From Epiperipatus broadwayi (taxonomy: Eukaryota; Onychophora; Udeonychophora; Euonychophora; Peripatidae): DNA of 64,000 nucleotides. Location of the stretch: NCBI GenBank assembly GCA_028023455.1, contig JAQFVV010012402.1, positions 12,254,292 through 12,318,291 of the forward strand, read 5' to 3'. Under the pieces are notes generated by a model, which was not told the DNA's origin, made no database searches, and worked only from the letters and a program-made list of their open reading frames with translations. Shown here piece after piece: positions 1 to 12,597 of this stretch. Position numbers and translations under genes: made by a program. The stretch's first letter is position 1; every line of letters starts with the position of its first letter.

Positions 1-537
1 TCATTACAAACTCATGTTTAACTTTTTGTGTTTTTTCTCTCTAGAATTATAGAAAAATGATATGTATTTATGAGTAACTGCTAATGATAATGGTGATTAA
101 AGAAAGATGACACTAAAAATCTAAGATCAAAGTTTATTAGTAGAATCAAGTTTAAAATATTGAAATAGTTATTATTTAATATGAACTATGAATTCATTAA
201 GGTGGATCAAATTGAATTTCATAATTTACTATATTTTTCTGCTTGTTTTAGCAGAATTTTCATCACAATTTACCATTCATTTATTTTCAAGGGCTTAACA
301 TAAAATTAATGATTTTCAACATTTTTCTGTAACATTCCTAAGAAATTAAAAACTGAAATTATAATAATCACATTAGCATATAAAAGTGATTTACCCACTG
401 ACGAAGAAGCTGCAAAAACCAAAACAATTAAATGGGCCGAATGCTTTCGAGGTTTTCCCTCATATTCATGGCCAACATAAATTATAAATCCTTTATGTAA
501 TGTTGTTAACTAATAAAATATGCAAATGTGAATGCAA
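1..537. other. AT-rich DNA, no gene seen
   Basis: Simple AT-rich sequence with short homopolymer runs. I see no coding motif, RNA gene or repeat that I can name. Confidence 0.5.
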
Positions 538-868
538 ATTAGTTTGTCCATTTTTTTGAGATAGAAAAACACATGTCGCGTCTATTGATGGAATTGTTGT
601 CACTGATAATAAAATACGCCTCCTTGACTTTTCTTTTGCAGTCATTGGCTTCAGAGCATACTATCTTGGGGTTGCCTGGTTCAAACACATGGCCAGCCTG
701 CTTCTCATGTTCCAAGAATATTGAGAAGTTATCATTGTTCTTTTTTGTTCTTCTGTAAGTATAAATGTATTGAGCAGCTCTATTATGAACAGTGGCCTTG
801 GTTTCCCCATAGTATGTGGCACTGCATCCAGCCTGAGGGCCTGAAATACTGTATACGACTTGGTGTGT
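538..868 (-). pseudogene. GIY-YIG endonuclease end of a Penelope-like element
   Basis: On the minus strand, one frame stays open for about 110 codons, from just after a TAG at 869-871 to a TAA at 538-540. It has no suitable ATG. Its start reads like a GIY-YIG nuclease: VVYSISGPQAG, then ATYYGETKATVHNRAAQY, where the usual Y(I/V)GET element appears as YYGET. It then has the spaced features of the family: FLEHEKQAGHVFE, KIVCSEA, KRKVKEAYFI and NSINRRDM, which parallel the H, E and N-R positions of Penelope-like nucleases. These enzymes nick DNA for retrotransposition, downstream of a reverse transcriptase in the same protein. No RT domain is visible upstream (toward higher coordinates), so this is a 5'-truncated C-terminal fragment. 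The short open ORF read on the plus strand here is only a shadow. Family assignment by eye; a GIY-YIG domain from another element type is possible. Confidence 0.6.
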
Positions 869-1859
869 CTAATGTATGTACCATTAGTACCTGAAAATTT
901 GTAATATAGATTTTTTGTTAACTCTAATGACTCCTATGTGCTTGGTAAAGCAGAACATCATTTACATTATGATGAATGATCTTTCAAAACAACCACTTTC
1001 CATTGTCTAATTCATTTAATTATCATAGATATTTTCCAATACATATAAACAATAAGTTTATGCTGACCTTACAAACAGAACTGTTTTGTAGAAACATCAC
1101 AAAAATCATTACTCAGAACATTAATGTTTGGAGTTTCCTAGGAAATTAAATGCAGCATGTCAATAATTTGGAAATGTGGCAACGTATTTTTTTTTACATA
1201 TAAATAATTTATTGTTGAAATTGATTTATTAAATGTAAGAATTAGTTGAAGACCAAATTTATTATTTTCCAATTTGTTTAAATCACTAGCCTAATCAACT
1301 TTATTTATTTTAATCTGTTGTATTTGATTTTTTCTTTTCAAGTTCCATTCAATATAAAATATTGAAGTTCAAATTCATAGATAAAGTATCAGCAGTGTCT
1401 TTATTATTAGTTTCAATTTTATTATTGTTGACAAATTGATGATTGTTGTAGAAGTACATTATTGTTTCCACCAACATATTATTATACTTTAAAGTAGATG
1501 TTGTAATTTTAGCAATCTTTTTTCCTCTATAATGGCAGAATTTGATTTTGATCTCCTGAATAAGGTTTCAAAATAGAGATTATTTTTAGTTACTATTGCT
1601 GCTCCATGTTTTTAGAAATACTTGTTAATTTGAGATGTTTTTGATGATGATACTTTAATATCAGATATGATTATGTATATAATTAAGAATACTGGCATAC
1701 AAATACTTTCCAAAAATTTGAGAATCTACTAGTGAATTCAAGATGGTCACTTTAATCTCTGTAATTTTACTTATTTCTAACCATTGTTCAAATATTATGT
1801 GCACCCACATTTTTAAATACACTCTGAATATATAAATTGATAAGCCATACACATTTCTA
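869..1859. other. AT-rich DNA, no gene seen
   Basis: No recognisable coding or RNA gene. The upstream part of the Penelope-like element would be expected here on the minus strand, but I find no RT motif, which supports 5' truncation or heavy decay. Confidence 0.45.
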
Positions 1860-2662
<803 letters not shown>

Positions 2663-3276
2663 AATATCATCATCATCAACCATTATTAATCCACTGCAGG
2701 ATGAAGGTCTCTCCTAGTTCAATCCATCTTCTCCGATCTTTAGCTTCTCTTCTTCACATCACCCCTGCATACTTTCTTATTTCATCCATTCATCTCACAT
2801 GTTGTCTCTTTCTGGGTCTTTTACAATCTCTTGGAATCCAGTTTAAGATTTCAATTGTCCATCTATTATCATCTCTTTTAGCAATATGTCCAGCCCAACT
2901 CCACTTTAATCTTTTAATTTTTTCAATGAGGTCCATAACACCTGTTTGTTCTCTTACCCATACATTGCATTTTCAATCTCTTCTTGTCACTCCCAACATG
3001 CATTTTTCCATACTTATTTGAGTGGTCTGCAGTCTCTGTATTGCTCTTCTATTAAGGGTCAAAGTCTCAGATCCATAAGTAAGCACTGGTAAAACACATT
3101 TGTTAAAAACTTTCCTTTTCAAACACATTCGCATATTTCCTTTTAGTATCAAGTTATTTTTACCAAAAGCACTCCAACCAAGTTTAATTCTATTATTAAT
3201 TTCATCCATTATATTTCCATCTGTATTAATAATCTGACCAAGGTATTTGTAACTGTTAAGTTTTTCTAATTCTTCT
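2663..3276 (-). mobile_element. RTE-clade LINE fragment, 5'-truncated (3' end only)
   Basis: The reverse complement matches the last ~600 bp of the long RTE element at 22.1-25.4 kb: the C-terminal stretch after the RT domain ([50 protein letters not shown]), then the same 3' end (CTGCAGTGGATTAATAATGG) and a run of GAT triplets at 2663-2678. The frame is broken by stops and frameshifts after MLGVTRRD. Truncation at the 5' side is typical of target-primed reverse transcription. The truncation point at about 3276 lies directly beside a hairpin element. The forward ORF of 106 codons over the same bases is a shadow. Confidence 0.9.
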
Positions 3277-3427
3277 AATGAAAGTGATCTGGGTATTAAC
3301 GATAGGTTTAGTTATTACTTAATTTAATAAGTCTATATTAATTTTTTTTTAATTAGAAAATTAATATAGACTTATTAAATTGAGTAGTAACTAAACCTAT
3401 TGCTAATACCCCAGATCATTTTTCATT
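3277..3427. mobile_element. MITE-like hairpin element, ~150 bp
   Basis: Two arms of about 65 bp pair almost perfectly. The left arm starts TGATCTGGGTATTAACGATA and the right arm ends with its near complement ending CCCCAGATCA. The arms meet at a T-rich/A-rich centre near 3345-3360, leaving practically no internal sequence. This is the shape of a non-autonomous TIR element. It abuts the truncated end of the RTE fragment, so I cannot define a clean target-site duplication. Confidence 0.75.
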
Positions 3428-5491
3428 TGGGAGGAATTTTTGAAGTTATTAATAGATAGTTTCAACATTCCAGATCTTTGGACTTTAACAACATATTTGT
3501 TTATTTTTGTATAATTAGTTGGGAAACTATAATTTCATAAATTATAAATGCTAAACATGATATGGAAAAATGTTAGTATCAAATTAAATATCATGATATA
3601 TTTTAATATAGATTTTCTTAATGAATCATTAGTCACTTACAGCCTTATTGTACTGTGATCTGATGTTCATATCTTTTTTAACAAGACTACGAGTGAAGGC
3701 AGATGTTCCTACTTTGTTATGTGGAACATATAAACTAAATAACTTATATTTGGCAAATGAAGTGTTTTTCATGCAATAGCAGAGTAATAAACTATTTAGA
3801 GATATTTTGATGAGTAGTAGAAATGAAATTAAATTTTTTTTTATGAATTCTAAAATTGATAGAACAGGATTACATCCTTAATAGCTTTTTAAATTAATTT
3901 CATTAACCAAAAACATCCCCAATCTTAGAGAGCATGGGTTATTAGTACTAGTGCTGCATATTTTAAATTATGTTCACCAGTAAACTTAATTATAATTTTA
4001 TCTCAACATCAGTGCTCATTGAATATAACTTTGCTGATGAAGTAGCTAAAAAAACTAATCTGTTAATTGTAATTTATTATCAAGTATATTTATGTCAGAT
4101 GCCATAATGTTCATTATAGCCAAGTATGTGATTATTAGATAATTTTCACTTTACACGGTCATTTGAAAAGATGCTTGTAAAAATTATGTAATAAGGTTTT
4201 TAATTGTTTTATGATAAATTCATAAATAGAGATGGTCAAGGAAATATGCAAATTTCTTGTAGTTATTGATAGAATATATTGGTATTATATGATTTCATTC
4301 ATATACTATGATTCTATAACATTCCAGTAAATGTATACCATAGTAGAATAAAATTGTGATCACATATTACTAACATATTCTGCCACTGTCTACAAGAAAT
4401 TTGGATACTGTTTTGATTTGTTCATTTTATAAACTTGTCATCACAGATTAATTGTAAAATCTTATTGAATAATTCATTCTGACATCTTTTTATATGTATC
4501 ATGTAGAATGGAACTTATATAAAAAATAAATATTGAATTGCTATATACCCACATCATTAGAAGTTTTTAAACATCTGGCTATATTGGATATTATGATGGT
4601 CTTTTGATTCATTAGAAATTACATAATATATTTTTTTCCATTTCTGTCTGAATGATTTTCTATATTTGATTTTTAATTAAATTTCAATATAGCTTAAATT
4701 TTTAACTAATTATGTAGTTAATTAAAAATTATGATTATTATATAATCTACAGAAGGACTTAGTAAATAATTTTATTCTTCATATTGTTATATGCAAAATA
4801 TTTGCAATTGAGTGTGCTATTGAAACATACAAACATTTAACTGTCTTTTGTAATTTATTTTTGTTTTACTTTTTTTTTTCAGAATGTTGGTTAAGTAAAG
4901 ATCAGGCTTTACTATCTATATGTGTATGTAGTATATAACAGGAATAATTTTCTATTTGGAATGAATGATTTTTATTTTATTTTATGAGTAAACAAATAAT
5001 TACAATTTTATCTCAATTAGCAGCAGACCTTTATGCAGAAGATTTGCCATAGGGATTGTATCTACTATTTTGATTTACAATTGATTATTGACTATAACAA
5101 AAAAAAAAAATTCAAAACTTTTTTTTATAAAATAACTGTCTTTTTTTTTTTTTCAAGATAATGATCATTTTGTAAAATTGATGATGTCATAAGATAGTGT
5201 CTTCTTTAAAACTGCATTATCCAAGGATAAAATAGTGACATTCATGCTAAAAATTTATAGTACAGTACAGTATTTATTTAAGATATTGTATACAGTATTA
5301 TATTTTGATCATAGAATTCAAATATGATTAACATACTTTATCTAATTTTTATCCAGTGTCCTTGCAAGACATTCAGTGTTTTTATTAATGATATATTCAA
5401 AATAAAGATTTTTAGTTAACAACTATAAAATCAAATAAAAAATGCCAGTTTTATCAATACAATAAGCATAAACATCACATGATCACCATTT
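3428..5491. other. AT-rich DNA, no gene seen
   Basis: Long stretch of AT-rich sequence with homopolymers (for example A and T runs near 5100-5150). No motif or repeat family recognised. Confidence 0.45.
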
Positions 5492-5502
5492 CTTATGCTT
5501 GC
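5468..5502 (+). repeat. 35-bp dispersed identical sequence (copy 1)
   Basis: The 35 bases starting ATAAACATCACATGATCACC and ending TATGCTTGC recur exactly at 53789-53823 in the same orientation. It overlaps the left end of the hairpin at 5492-5606, so it probably marks the flank or end of a small element family. Confidence 0.85.
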
Positions 5503-5606
5503 ACATAGCTGTTATTAAAACAGGCAAAACTCTCCATACAGTAGGGCCACTCAGTGCCAGTCAGAGTGAGTGGAGAGTTTTGCGTGTTTTACAATAAGCA
5601 TACTTT
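5492..5606. repeat. Small hairpin element
   Basis: Inverted arms: TTAAAACAGGCAAAACTCTC at 5514 pairs with GAGAGTTTTGCGTGTTTTAC ending at 5592, extended outward by TATGCTT and AAGCATA. The loop of about 35 bp (CAGTAGGGCCACTCAGTGCC and following) is less AT-rich than its surroundings. It could be a short MITE or a structured RNA; no family recognised. Confidence 0.6.
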
Positions 5607-6297
5607 GATATCACATACAAACTTTAAATTTTTAAATTTTAAAATGTGCACATTGGTTTAAATATATTCACTCACTTAATTTTACAGATTAAAATTATTA
5701 TGAATGTTATTTTACCTGCAGCAAAAAAATATGATATCATAATTGTAAAATATAATCATTGTAATTAAAAATTATTTTGAGTAAAAATGATTCTAAGCAT
5801 TAAATGATCAAATTTTACTAATTATAAATTTAAAATATCATTTATTTGCTCATTTTTAAAATCAATGATCTTCTAATGGTAGCTTTTATTGCAAACATAA
5901 ATCGACAAAAAAAAAAAAATCATTTATAATAGTAAAACTATAGAAGTCAACTAAACTGTATATTACTTTTCTTTGTCTTATTTTTATTTTATTTCAATTG
6001 CACTTATATAAATGAATAAAGTCACAAACTGTTGCTTTAAAAAAAAATTCAAAATTTTATTGGTTAAAATATTACAAAAAAAAAAACCAACTTTGATAAT
6101 AAAACATAAATTGCACCAAAAATACATTTGAAAATGTATTGAATTGTGATTAAAAAAATATTTTTTGGCTATATAAAAAGCAAAATAATGAATTTTCGAT
6201 GCAAAAATTTTAAATATATATTTTAAAATTATAATTTGGAAATGTTTTTTATACTGTATGTTTATCCACAGGTTAGTATTTTTTATAATAATGTGTT
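5607..6297. other. AT-rich DNA, no gene seen
   Basis: A-rich and T-rich tracts only; nothing recognised. Confidence 0.45.
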
Positions 6298-6299
6298 TA

Positions 6300-6524
6300 G
6301 TGGTCAGGCTAATGCATATGTGCTTTACAGATTTTAAATTATATGTAAATGATTACTCTCATTCTCAAACACAAGATAAAGTCTTTATGAAAAGATAGAA
6401 TGTATCCATCTATCTTTTCAACCCAAATGTTTAAGTATGGGCCAATCTTAAGTGTTTGCGAATGAGAGTATTCATTTACTTATAGTTTAAAATCTGCAAA
6501 GCACATATGCATTAGCCTGATTGC
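6300..6524. mobile_element. MITE, ~225 bp, TA target duplication
   Basis: Near-perfect inverted repeat. The left end GTGGTCAGGCTAATGCATAT pairs with the right end ATATGCATTAGCCTGATTGC, and the pairing continues inward through the GCTTTACAGATTTTAAA and ACTCTCATTC segments for roughly 75 bp. The element is bounded by TA on both sides (6298-6299 and 6525-6526), as expected for a Tc1/mariner-type TA insertion. No coding sequence. Superfamily assignment rests only on the TA dinucleotides. Confidence 0.8.
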
Positions 6525-6526
6525 TA

Positions 6527-7224
6527 ATTTACAATTACAATTTATTAACATAGCACTATATAAATAAATACCTTATTATAAATAATGTGTTTTGTAAAAT
6601 GTTGATTAATTTATTTTTTAATCAGGCATTATATTTGAATTTAATGTAACAAATTATTTTTTCCCCATAGAAACTCACTATAGTTGCTTAATTTTATGTG
6701 AGATTTTGCATTACAAAGTATTAGGGGGAACAATCTGAGTTTGTTTTCCAGGATAAAGATGTATATGGTATATTGCCCTAGAAGTCATATGAGATTCAAC
6801 AGTTCATTTTAATTGATTTATTTAATTTTGTTTTGGTTTTTATTTTTTTCCAGTGAAGTCAATTCATAAACTTTTTGCTTTTGTATTTGCATTGTTATAA
6901 GTTTATATCAATAATAATCAAAACTGAAAACATTATACAATGACAAATATTGTCACTATTTGTTACAAAAAAAGTTTATTTTAGTAATATCTTATCACTT
7001 TCCTTAGTGTAATTTAAAATATATGCTTCATTGAAGAGGGTGATAAAATGTTGCCAAAAAAACTTTTTTATATTAATATTCTTATTGCTAAATAATATTT
7101 TCTAGTTTATTCTCTTAATAAATTTACCAATTATACAAAGCTGAAAACAATTTTGTGTGATGCTATATTACATGAAAAATATGACAAATTATTCTGTAGT
7201 TTAGATTGTAATGGTATTTGATGT
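6527..7224. other. AT-rich DNA, no gene seen
   Basis: No recognised feature. Confidence 0.45.
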
Positions 7225-7745
7225 CTGATATAAGGGATGATGGTGGGAAGACATCATCATAGCCACTGAATATTTACTATCAGTTGAATTAACATTGACA
7301 ATTAATAGTTATCAACAAATATAAAAGGAGCATGAGAATCACTACTAGAATAAAGTAAGTAGTTATTTACTACTTAGAAGTCACAAACCTATATCACTAG
7401 CACACATGAATTATCATCAGTCATCCTTTGTGGTAGGATTTAAAAGAAGTTATTATCAACATGTCAGCTAAGGCATAATATGAGAATATTAATCTGTATG
7501 CACATACTTTAGTGCTAAAATATATAATATAATAAAAAATGTTATGGTCCTGATAATGCTGATCATCATCAATGCTCTACCATATGGTACCATGATTGTA
7601 AAGGCCAGCTATAAACTAATTTGCAATCTATATAAATAAAGTGCAGTGAATGATCTTCACCTTTACCCCACATATATGCTAATTTACTAGTATTGCTCTA
7701 GAGCTAGCTCAGGATCACAAGGGGCTGTGATGGTAAGTAAGAGAA
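7225..7745 (+). repeat. Dispersed repeat family D, copy 1 (diverged)
   Basis: Shares ordered blocks with the copies at 61.3-61.8 kb (same strand) and 25.7-26.5 kb (opposite strand). The best block is AATGCTGATCATCATCAATG then GCTCTACCATATGGTACCAT and GGCCAGCTATAAACT near 7555-7615. No protein motif is visible. Probably a non-autonomous retroelement or the 3' part of an unknown element. Boundaries are approximate. Confidence 0.55.
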
Positions 7746-8439
7746 AGTATAAATGCTAAGTCTAATCGACTTTAATTTAAATAATTTTACTGGGATCATC
7801 TACTTAATTTCTTAAAGCACGATGCTATGATAAATTCAAGTCTCACACATACTGCTAATTCATTGTTATGGATAACTGGAGGAAGAAAGACATTAACATA
7901 AAATATAAAAAACCATTTTTAACAATCATTTAATAATGTTAACCAATGAATAATAACAAAATTAATAATATAATTATATGAAATTTCCAAATCCTAACAC
8001 ATTTTCTAAAAAGTAAAATATAATTTCATATAGCAAACAAGATTATTTCCTGTTGATTCTTAGTAATTAATTAACTTTAACTGAGTTATTATAACTTTAT
8101 AATTAAATCTGAATATAATATTTTACAATAAGAGATAAAAAAATTTAAATTAGCTAAAATCTTCTTATGAAAATTGGAAGATCCCATACTCTTAGAATTT
8201 GAGTGGGAAAATAAATTTAAAAAAAACATGTTTTAATTTTAAAAATCTAAATTAAAATTATTCAGTATTATCAATTATTACTTATATTACAAATTATTTG
8301 TAAGAGTAGAAGTGCACACTACAATACCTTAATACTATAGATTTTTTCTATTAAGCCCTCTTTTACCAAGTACAGTTTCTTTTAAGTGATATTTTTTTTA
8401 TTAAAATAATAATAATTTCTAGTGTAAGATAGTACAAAT
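7746..8439. other. AT-rich DNA, no gene seen
   Basis: No recognised feature. Confidence 0.45.
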
Positions 8440-10460
8440 TGAATTTATCCATTGTTTCCATTAAAAGTTTTTTATTAACTTCATTTCTTATTCCAGGTTT
8501 TATATAGTCTTTTATCTACAAAGTTGGAGGAACCAAAAATTTTTTTCCTACTCCTCCTTGCATTTTCTGGCTCATGTCTAAAGAATTCAGCAATTCTGCT
8601 GCTTAATAATTTTTTCTGTCAACTTGTATGATCATGTCTTCTATCTTATGTGATAGATTATATCTGATAATTCACATTCTTTGATCATCTTATATAGTGC
8701 AATAAGTCAAGGCTTTAAATTGGCAAATCTGGTGTAGAAAAACAGTATAAGTTTCTCCAGTATCTACTTTAATATATATTTTGAACAAGCAATTTTTGTC
8801 ATATGCCTAGAGTCTCTTCAATATCCCACAGAAATACAGCAGCCTTTAATGTTATCATAACATCTTAAATATGACCAGTTTTGATAGTGCTCTAGTCAGC
8901 TGATGAAAATATTTTAAATATGTATGTCCTTCAGATTATTCAGTCAAGTTTCTTTTATATAATATAGTGATCATCTAGAAAAAATTTCCAGGCCTGCCAT
9001 TTGATGGTTGCATCATTTTACTTTATTTATTCATGCACATTAGATGCTTCTAATTACTTAATTAATTAATTGATAAGGTAAAAGTTGTTCTGGTGTACAT
9101 TTAAATACAAAAATATAAAATGAAAGAAAATTAATTATTAACACTTTTAAATTATTGATATCATTACTATATATAATTTTGTTTTCTTATAAAGCTTATA
9201 GAAAACTAGAGTTAATACTTCTAATTATATAATGCAAAGTAATAACTTTTATGTAAGCCATCTATGCTTTACTGTTTTCAGTTTTTCTTTATAGTAATAA
9301 AATTTTGAGGCCATACTAAATTAGTCATTATAAGTTTATGCCTAACATGTCCTTAATTTGTCAAATAAATTAGAATCAAACAATTTTTGATGTTATTCCA
9401 CCATTTCCTACTAGCAAGTGATATTACTTAAGGTTATTTTTATTCAAGCACTGTTTGCTATCTACTTTAATTACATTTTTGGTAATGTTTTATTTTACTT
9501 TTAATATATTTGTTTAATTTTTAATATATAAATTAATTAATACTAATACCTATGTAGATAATAATAAAATTGCCTTCTAATTTTTTTGCTAGTTAAGTTC
9601 ATCATTTGGCAACTTTTATCTGCATATTTTCTGGATCATCAAATTTTTAAGATTTTTTATTATCAATTCATTTTTACTTTATCTCTCAATTAAATAAAAT
9701 CTGTAAATTGTATTTGTAGTGAAAAACCTTTTTGCTTTTATTTCTTCTTTAGTTTAGAACATGCTAAATTTGTCAGTGGCCTAAACCTATCAGAATTTGA
9801 TTTTTACTCATCCTATCCATAACCTGATAGACTGACATATTAATTATTGCTTTTGCAGTTCCAATATTTTCTATGTGATACAAAACTTCTTTTAACTAGA
9901 AAGATTATCTTTTGTGAGAACCGAGTAGATGAATTGCATCACTGCATTAATATGTTATCATCTAGTGCTTTATAATTGAGTCTTTTCTTATGAAGAAAGT
10001 ATTTTCATGAATAATAAATTCTTAAACACAATAGTTAGTCAAATTTATGCTTGGATCTCTTTCTACTCAAATATTTCTCAATAACTTATTTCAGCGCTTG
10101 TATTGTGTTATGAATTGTGCAGTTTTGATTATGGAGCAGAAGATGCTATTTTCAACAGGGTTATTACTTTCCTGATATCAAGAGTTTAATATTTTTTTTT
10201 ATAATAAACAATTAGGGAGGCATACTTTATTGCTGGTAGCAATAACTCTATCAATAGATGTAATGCCTGCTTCAACATCTCCAAATGCTGGACTATCTAA
10301 ATAATTTGCATATATTTTGCATATCACCATTATCTCCCTGTTCTACACTGCTCAGTATTGCTATGAATATGAGGCAACCTGCCTCAAAAGCGCTAAGCAT
10401 TTAATATTTTTGCACTCTTTATAGCTTCTCTTTCAAGCGCTTCACATGCTTTTAATTGTA
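8440..10460 (-). pseudogene. Possible decayed coding region, family unknown
   Basis: On the minus strand, several short frames read like protein but are separated by stops and frameshifts, for example LLSSRIAEFFRHEPENARR near 8540-8600 and DSPAFGDVEAGITSIDRVIA near 10235-10295. They are not joined by any single frame, and I cannot match them to a family; a transposase or retroelement relic is the most likely source. Chance peptide-like reading in AT-rich DNA is a real alternative. There are no splice-site patterns that would suggest a live multi-exon gene. Confidence 0.2.
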
Positions 10461-11096
10461 TTTATTATAATAAACAATTGAAAGTATTAAAAAAAATTGT
10501 ATTTTCTCTATTTATTTTGCTTTTTATGATACTCACATTGCTTGCTGTCCTGAGGAAATTTTAAGTGACCATGAAACAATTTTGAGTTAAGGAAAGTAAA
10601 TTGCATTTGTTTTTCAAATCACCTGTTTCAATAGTAAATGACCTTCTGAGCAACTAAGTTTATGATTATTATTATTATTTTATAAAGAAAATATAAAAAT
10701 GTCAATCAAGCCAAATGTAAGAACTGTTGTGCTTTGTCCATCACTTTATTGCTTGAATATTACTTGGCTCATCATGTAGCTGAAAACTATTACTCAGGGA
10801 AATATCAGGATGATGTTATATATGTTTCTCTTAATGATGTCTTCAATCCATGCCTTTTTTATGACTGTATTTGTTAATTTTTTATATCATTAGTGAGGTT
10901 TTCCACTTATTTTTAGGGAGCACTTATATCTAGTAATTTCTGCATCCCATCTTATAACTTGAAATTGTATTTTCTATTAAAGCAGATTGCAAAAATGTAT
11001 TATATGGCTTGCTTTTTTTTTTTACATTAAGGAAGATGTTTACTGCTATTAACAGCATAAGAATGAACCTAAAGATATATATGTAAATAAAAAATC
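10461..11096. other. AT-rich DNA, no gene seen
   Basis: No recognised feature. Confidence 0.45.
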
Positions 11097-11241
11097 ACAG
11101 TTATCTAGATTTTTTTTTTTTTCTTCATATGTCATAGCATCAGCTGGGACGCGAACCCACACCCGTCTGCAACCAACTACTTGCTTGCAAGGCGGGTGCG
11201 ATGACCTCTCGGCTAACAATGCTTGACAGTTATCTAGATTT
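11097..11241 (-). mobile_element. tRNA-derived SINE with 16-bp target-site duplication
   Basis: Body at 11113-11225, minus strand, flanked by identical 16-bp direct repeats ACAGTTATCTAGATTT (11097-11112 and 11226-11241). On the minus strand the body starts GTCAAGCATTGTTAGCC and ends in a tail of about 12 A. It contains an internal RNA polymerase III promoter: A box TAGCCGAGAGG (11205-11215) and B box GGTTCGCGTCCC (11146-11157). The ends GCAT and ATGC can pair like a tRNA acceptor stem, so the head is a tRNA-like sequence with a long variable arm. It is much more GC-rich than its surroundings. A retro-copied tRNA pseudogene is the alternative to a short SINE. The 92-residue ORF across it is not a gene. 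Confidence 0.85.
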
Positions 11242-12291
11242 GTGTTACCTGTGATGACTAGAGTATATGATTTATGTGCTTCAGAAATATGCCACATTGG
11301 ACAGCTATATCTATCAATTTTTATCAACCGACTTGAAATTTATATTACATCTCCATAGCGTATTATATGTATAAGTTGCATTTAAAAAATACTTTATTTA
11401 TATATAACACTATACTAGAACAAACTGTGCGAAACAGAAAGTTATTCTAATGATGATAAAGTTTTATTGTTTAGTTAATCACCATCTATCTGTCTTTAAA
11501 AATAGAACTTAATATGTGTAAAAAAAATATTTTAACGTGCATGTTAAATATTATAAAAAGAAAATATTTTATTACACGTCTATGTAATTCATATTCTCTA
11601 TTTTAGGAAATCAAAGATATTTGTAAGTCACAAGCAAGCAAAAAAATACAGCAAGTTCACCAACTCTTGCACCATCTTAAATTTACCAAAGATATCTTTA
11701 AACATATTCAGGTATTTGTTTTTATTTATTGTAATATAATCATAAACATTTTTGTTGTGAACATGTTTATTTAATTACAGTAAAGACTTTTTAAGTACAC
11801 TATATATTGAAAAGAATTATTATCATGTTAGCTGCCGGATAAATTGGTCGTTCAATAGGAATTTAACTAAGTTCAACTTAATAAAAGATATACGTCTATG
11901 ATATGATCATGTGACAAATTTAAACTTTTTAATAATAATATAAACAATTTTCAAATAATTAAAAAATAATAACATTTGGAATGGATTGGGAATTTTTTTT
12001 TATCTCTGAAGAAATTAAAGATTTTTGTTGTTATTGTTTTACTTTTTTCAAGTAATTAAAGAAAAACAACAACAAGAGATTGCGATTTTATCTATAAAGA
12101 AGAGTTGTTGCTTTCTAGATTAGATATAAATGACTTTTTTTTTTAAAAAAAAGATAATCTTTATTGTAAAATGAAAATCAATTTTCTTTATATTTTTAAC
12201 ACTTATTTCAGTTTTCATTAAAATTTAACAATTAAGTTTAAGTATATATATTTACCAAGACAATGAAGCCAATTACTCAAGACTTTGTCGG
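11242..12291. other. AT-rich DNA, no gene seen
   Basis: No recognised feature. Confidence 0.45.
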
Positions 12292-12475
12292 TGATAACAA
12301 TCAACCCTTAAGCTATGAACAATTTCAATTTTTAGTCAAGGCAATCTCCTTAAGCAATACTCCTTAATCAAATTGCAATCTTTAGTGTCTATACAAATAT
12401 ATCAGACGATAGATAAAGGTGAGATCACCTTTATTATTTAAAGAGGTTACCTTGACTAAAGGATTGATTGTTATC
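12292..12475. mobile_element. MITE-like element with imperfect TIRs
   Basis: The left end TGATAACAATCAACCCTTAA and the reverse complement of the right end (TGATAACAATCAATCCTTTA) match, followed by TTAGTCAAGGCAATCTCCTT against TTAGTCAAGGTAACCTCTTT. The left arm carries an extra ~20 bp between these blocks. A perfect 20-bp palindrome TAAAGGTGAGATCACCTTTA sits at 12414-12433. No coding sequence. Confidence 0.65.
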
Positions 12476-12597
12476 ATTAAGTATATATATATTTTTATTG
12501 TATATTATACTTTACCCAGTGAAAGATTGTTTTGGATAGTAGCTATGAATTTGGAATTTTTTTTTACTTCTAAATATATATTGTAAATAAGTATAGA

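Noticed and set aside
8896-8903. CTGATGA as another hammerhead core
   Set aside because: No stem II or GAAA follows; the same holds for CTGATGA matches near 4032, 12857 and 31010.
11049-11327. 92-codon minus-strand ORF
   Set aside because: It runs through the SINE and its target-site duplications; the RNA explanation is specific and fits better.
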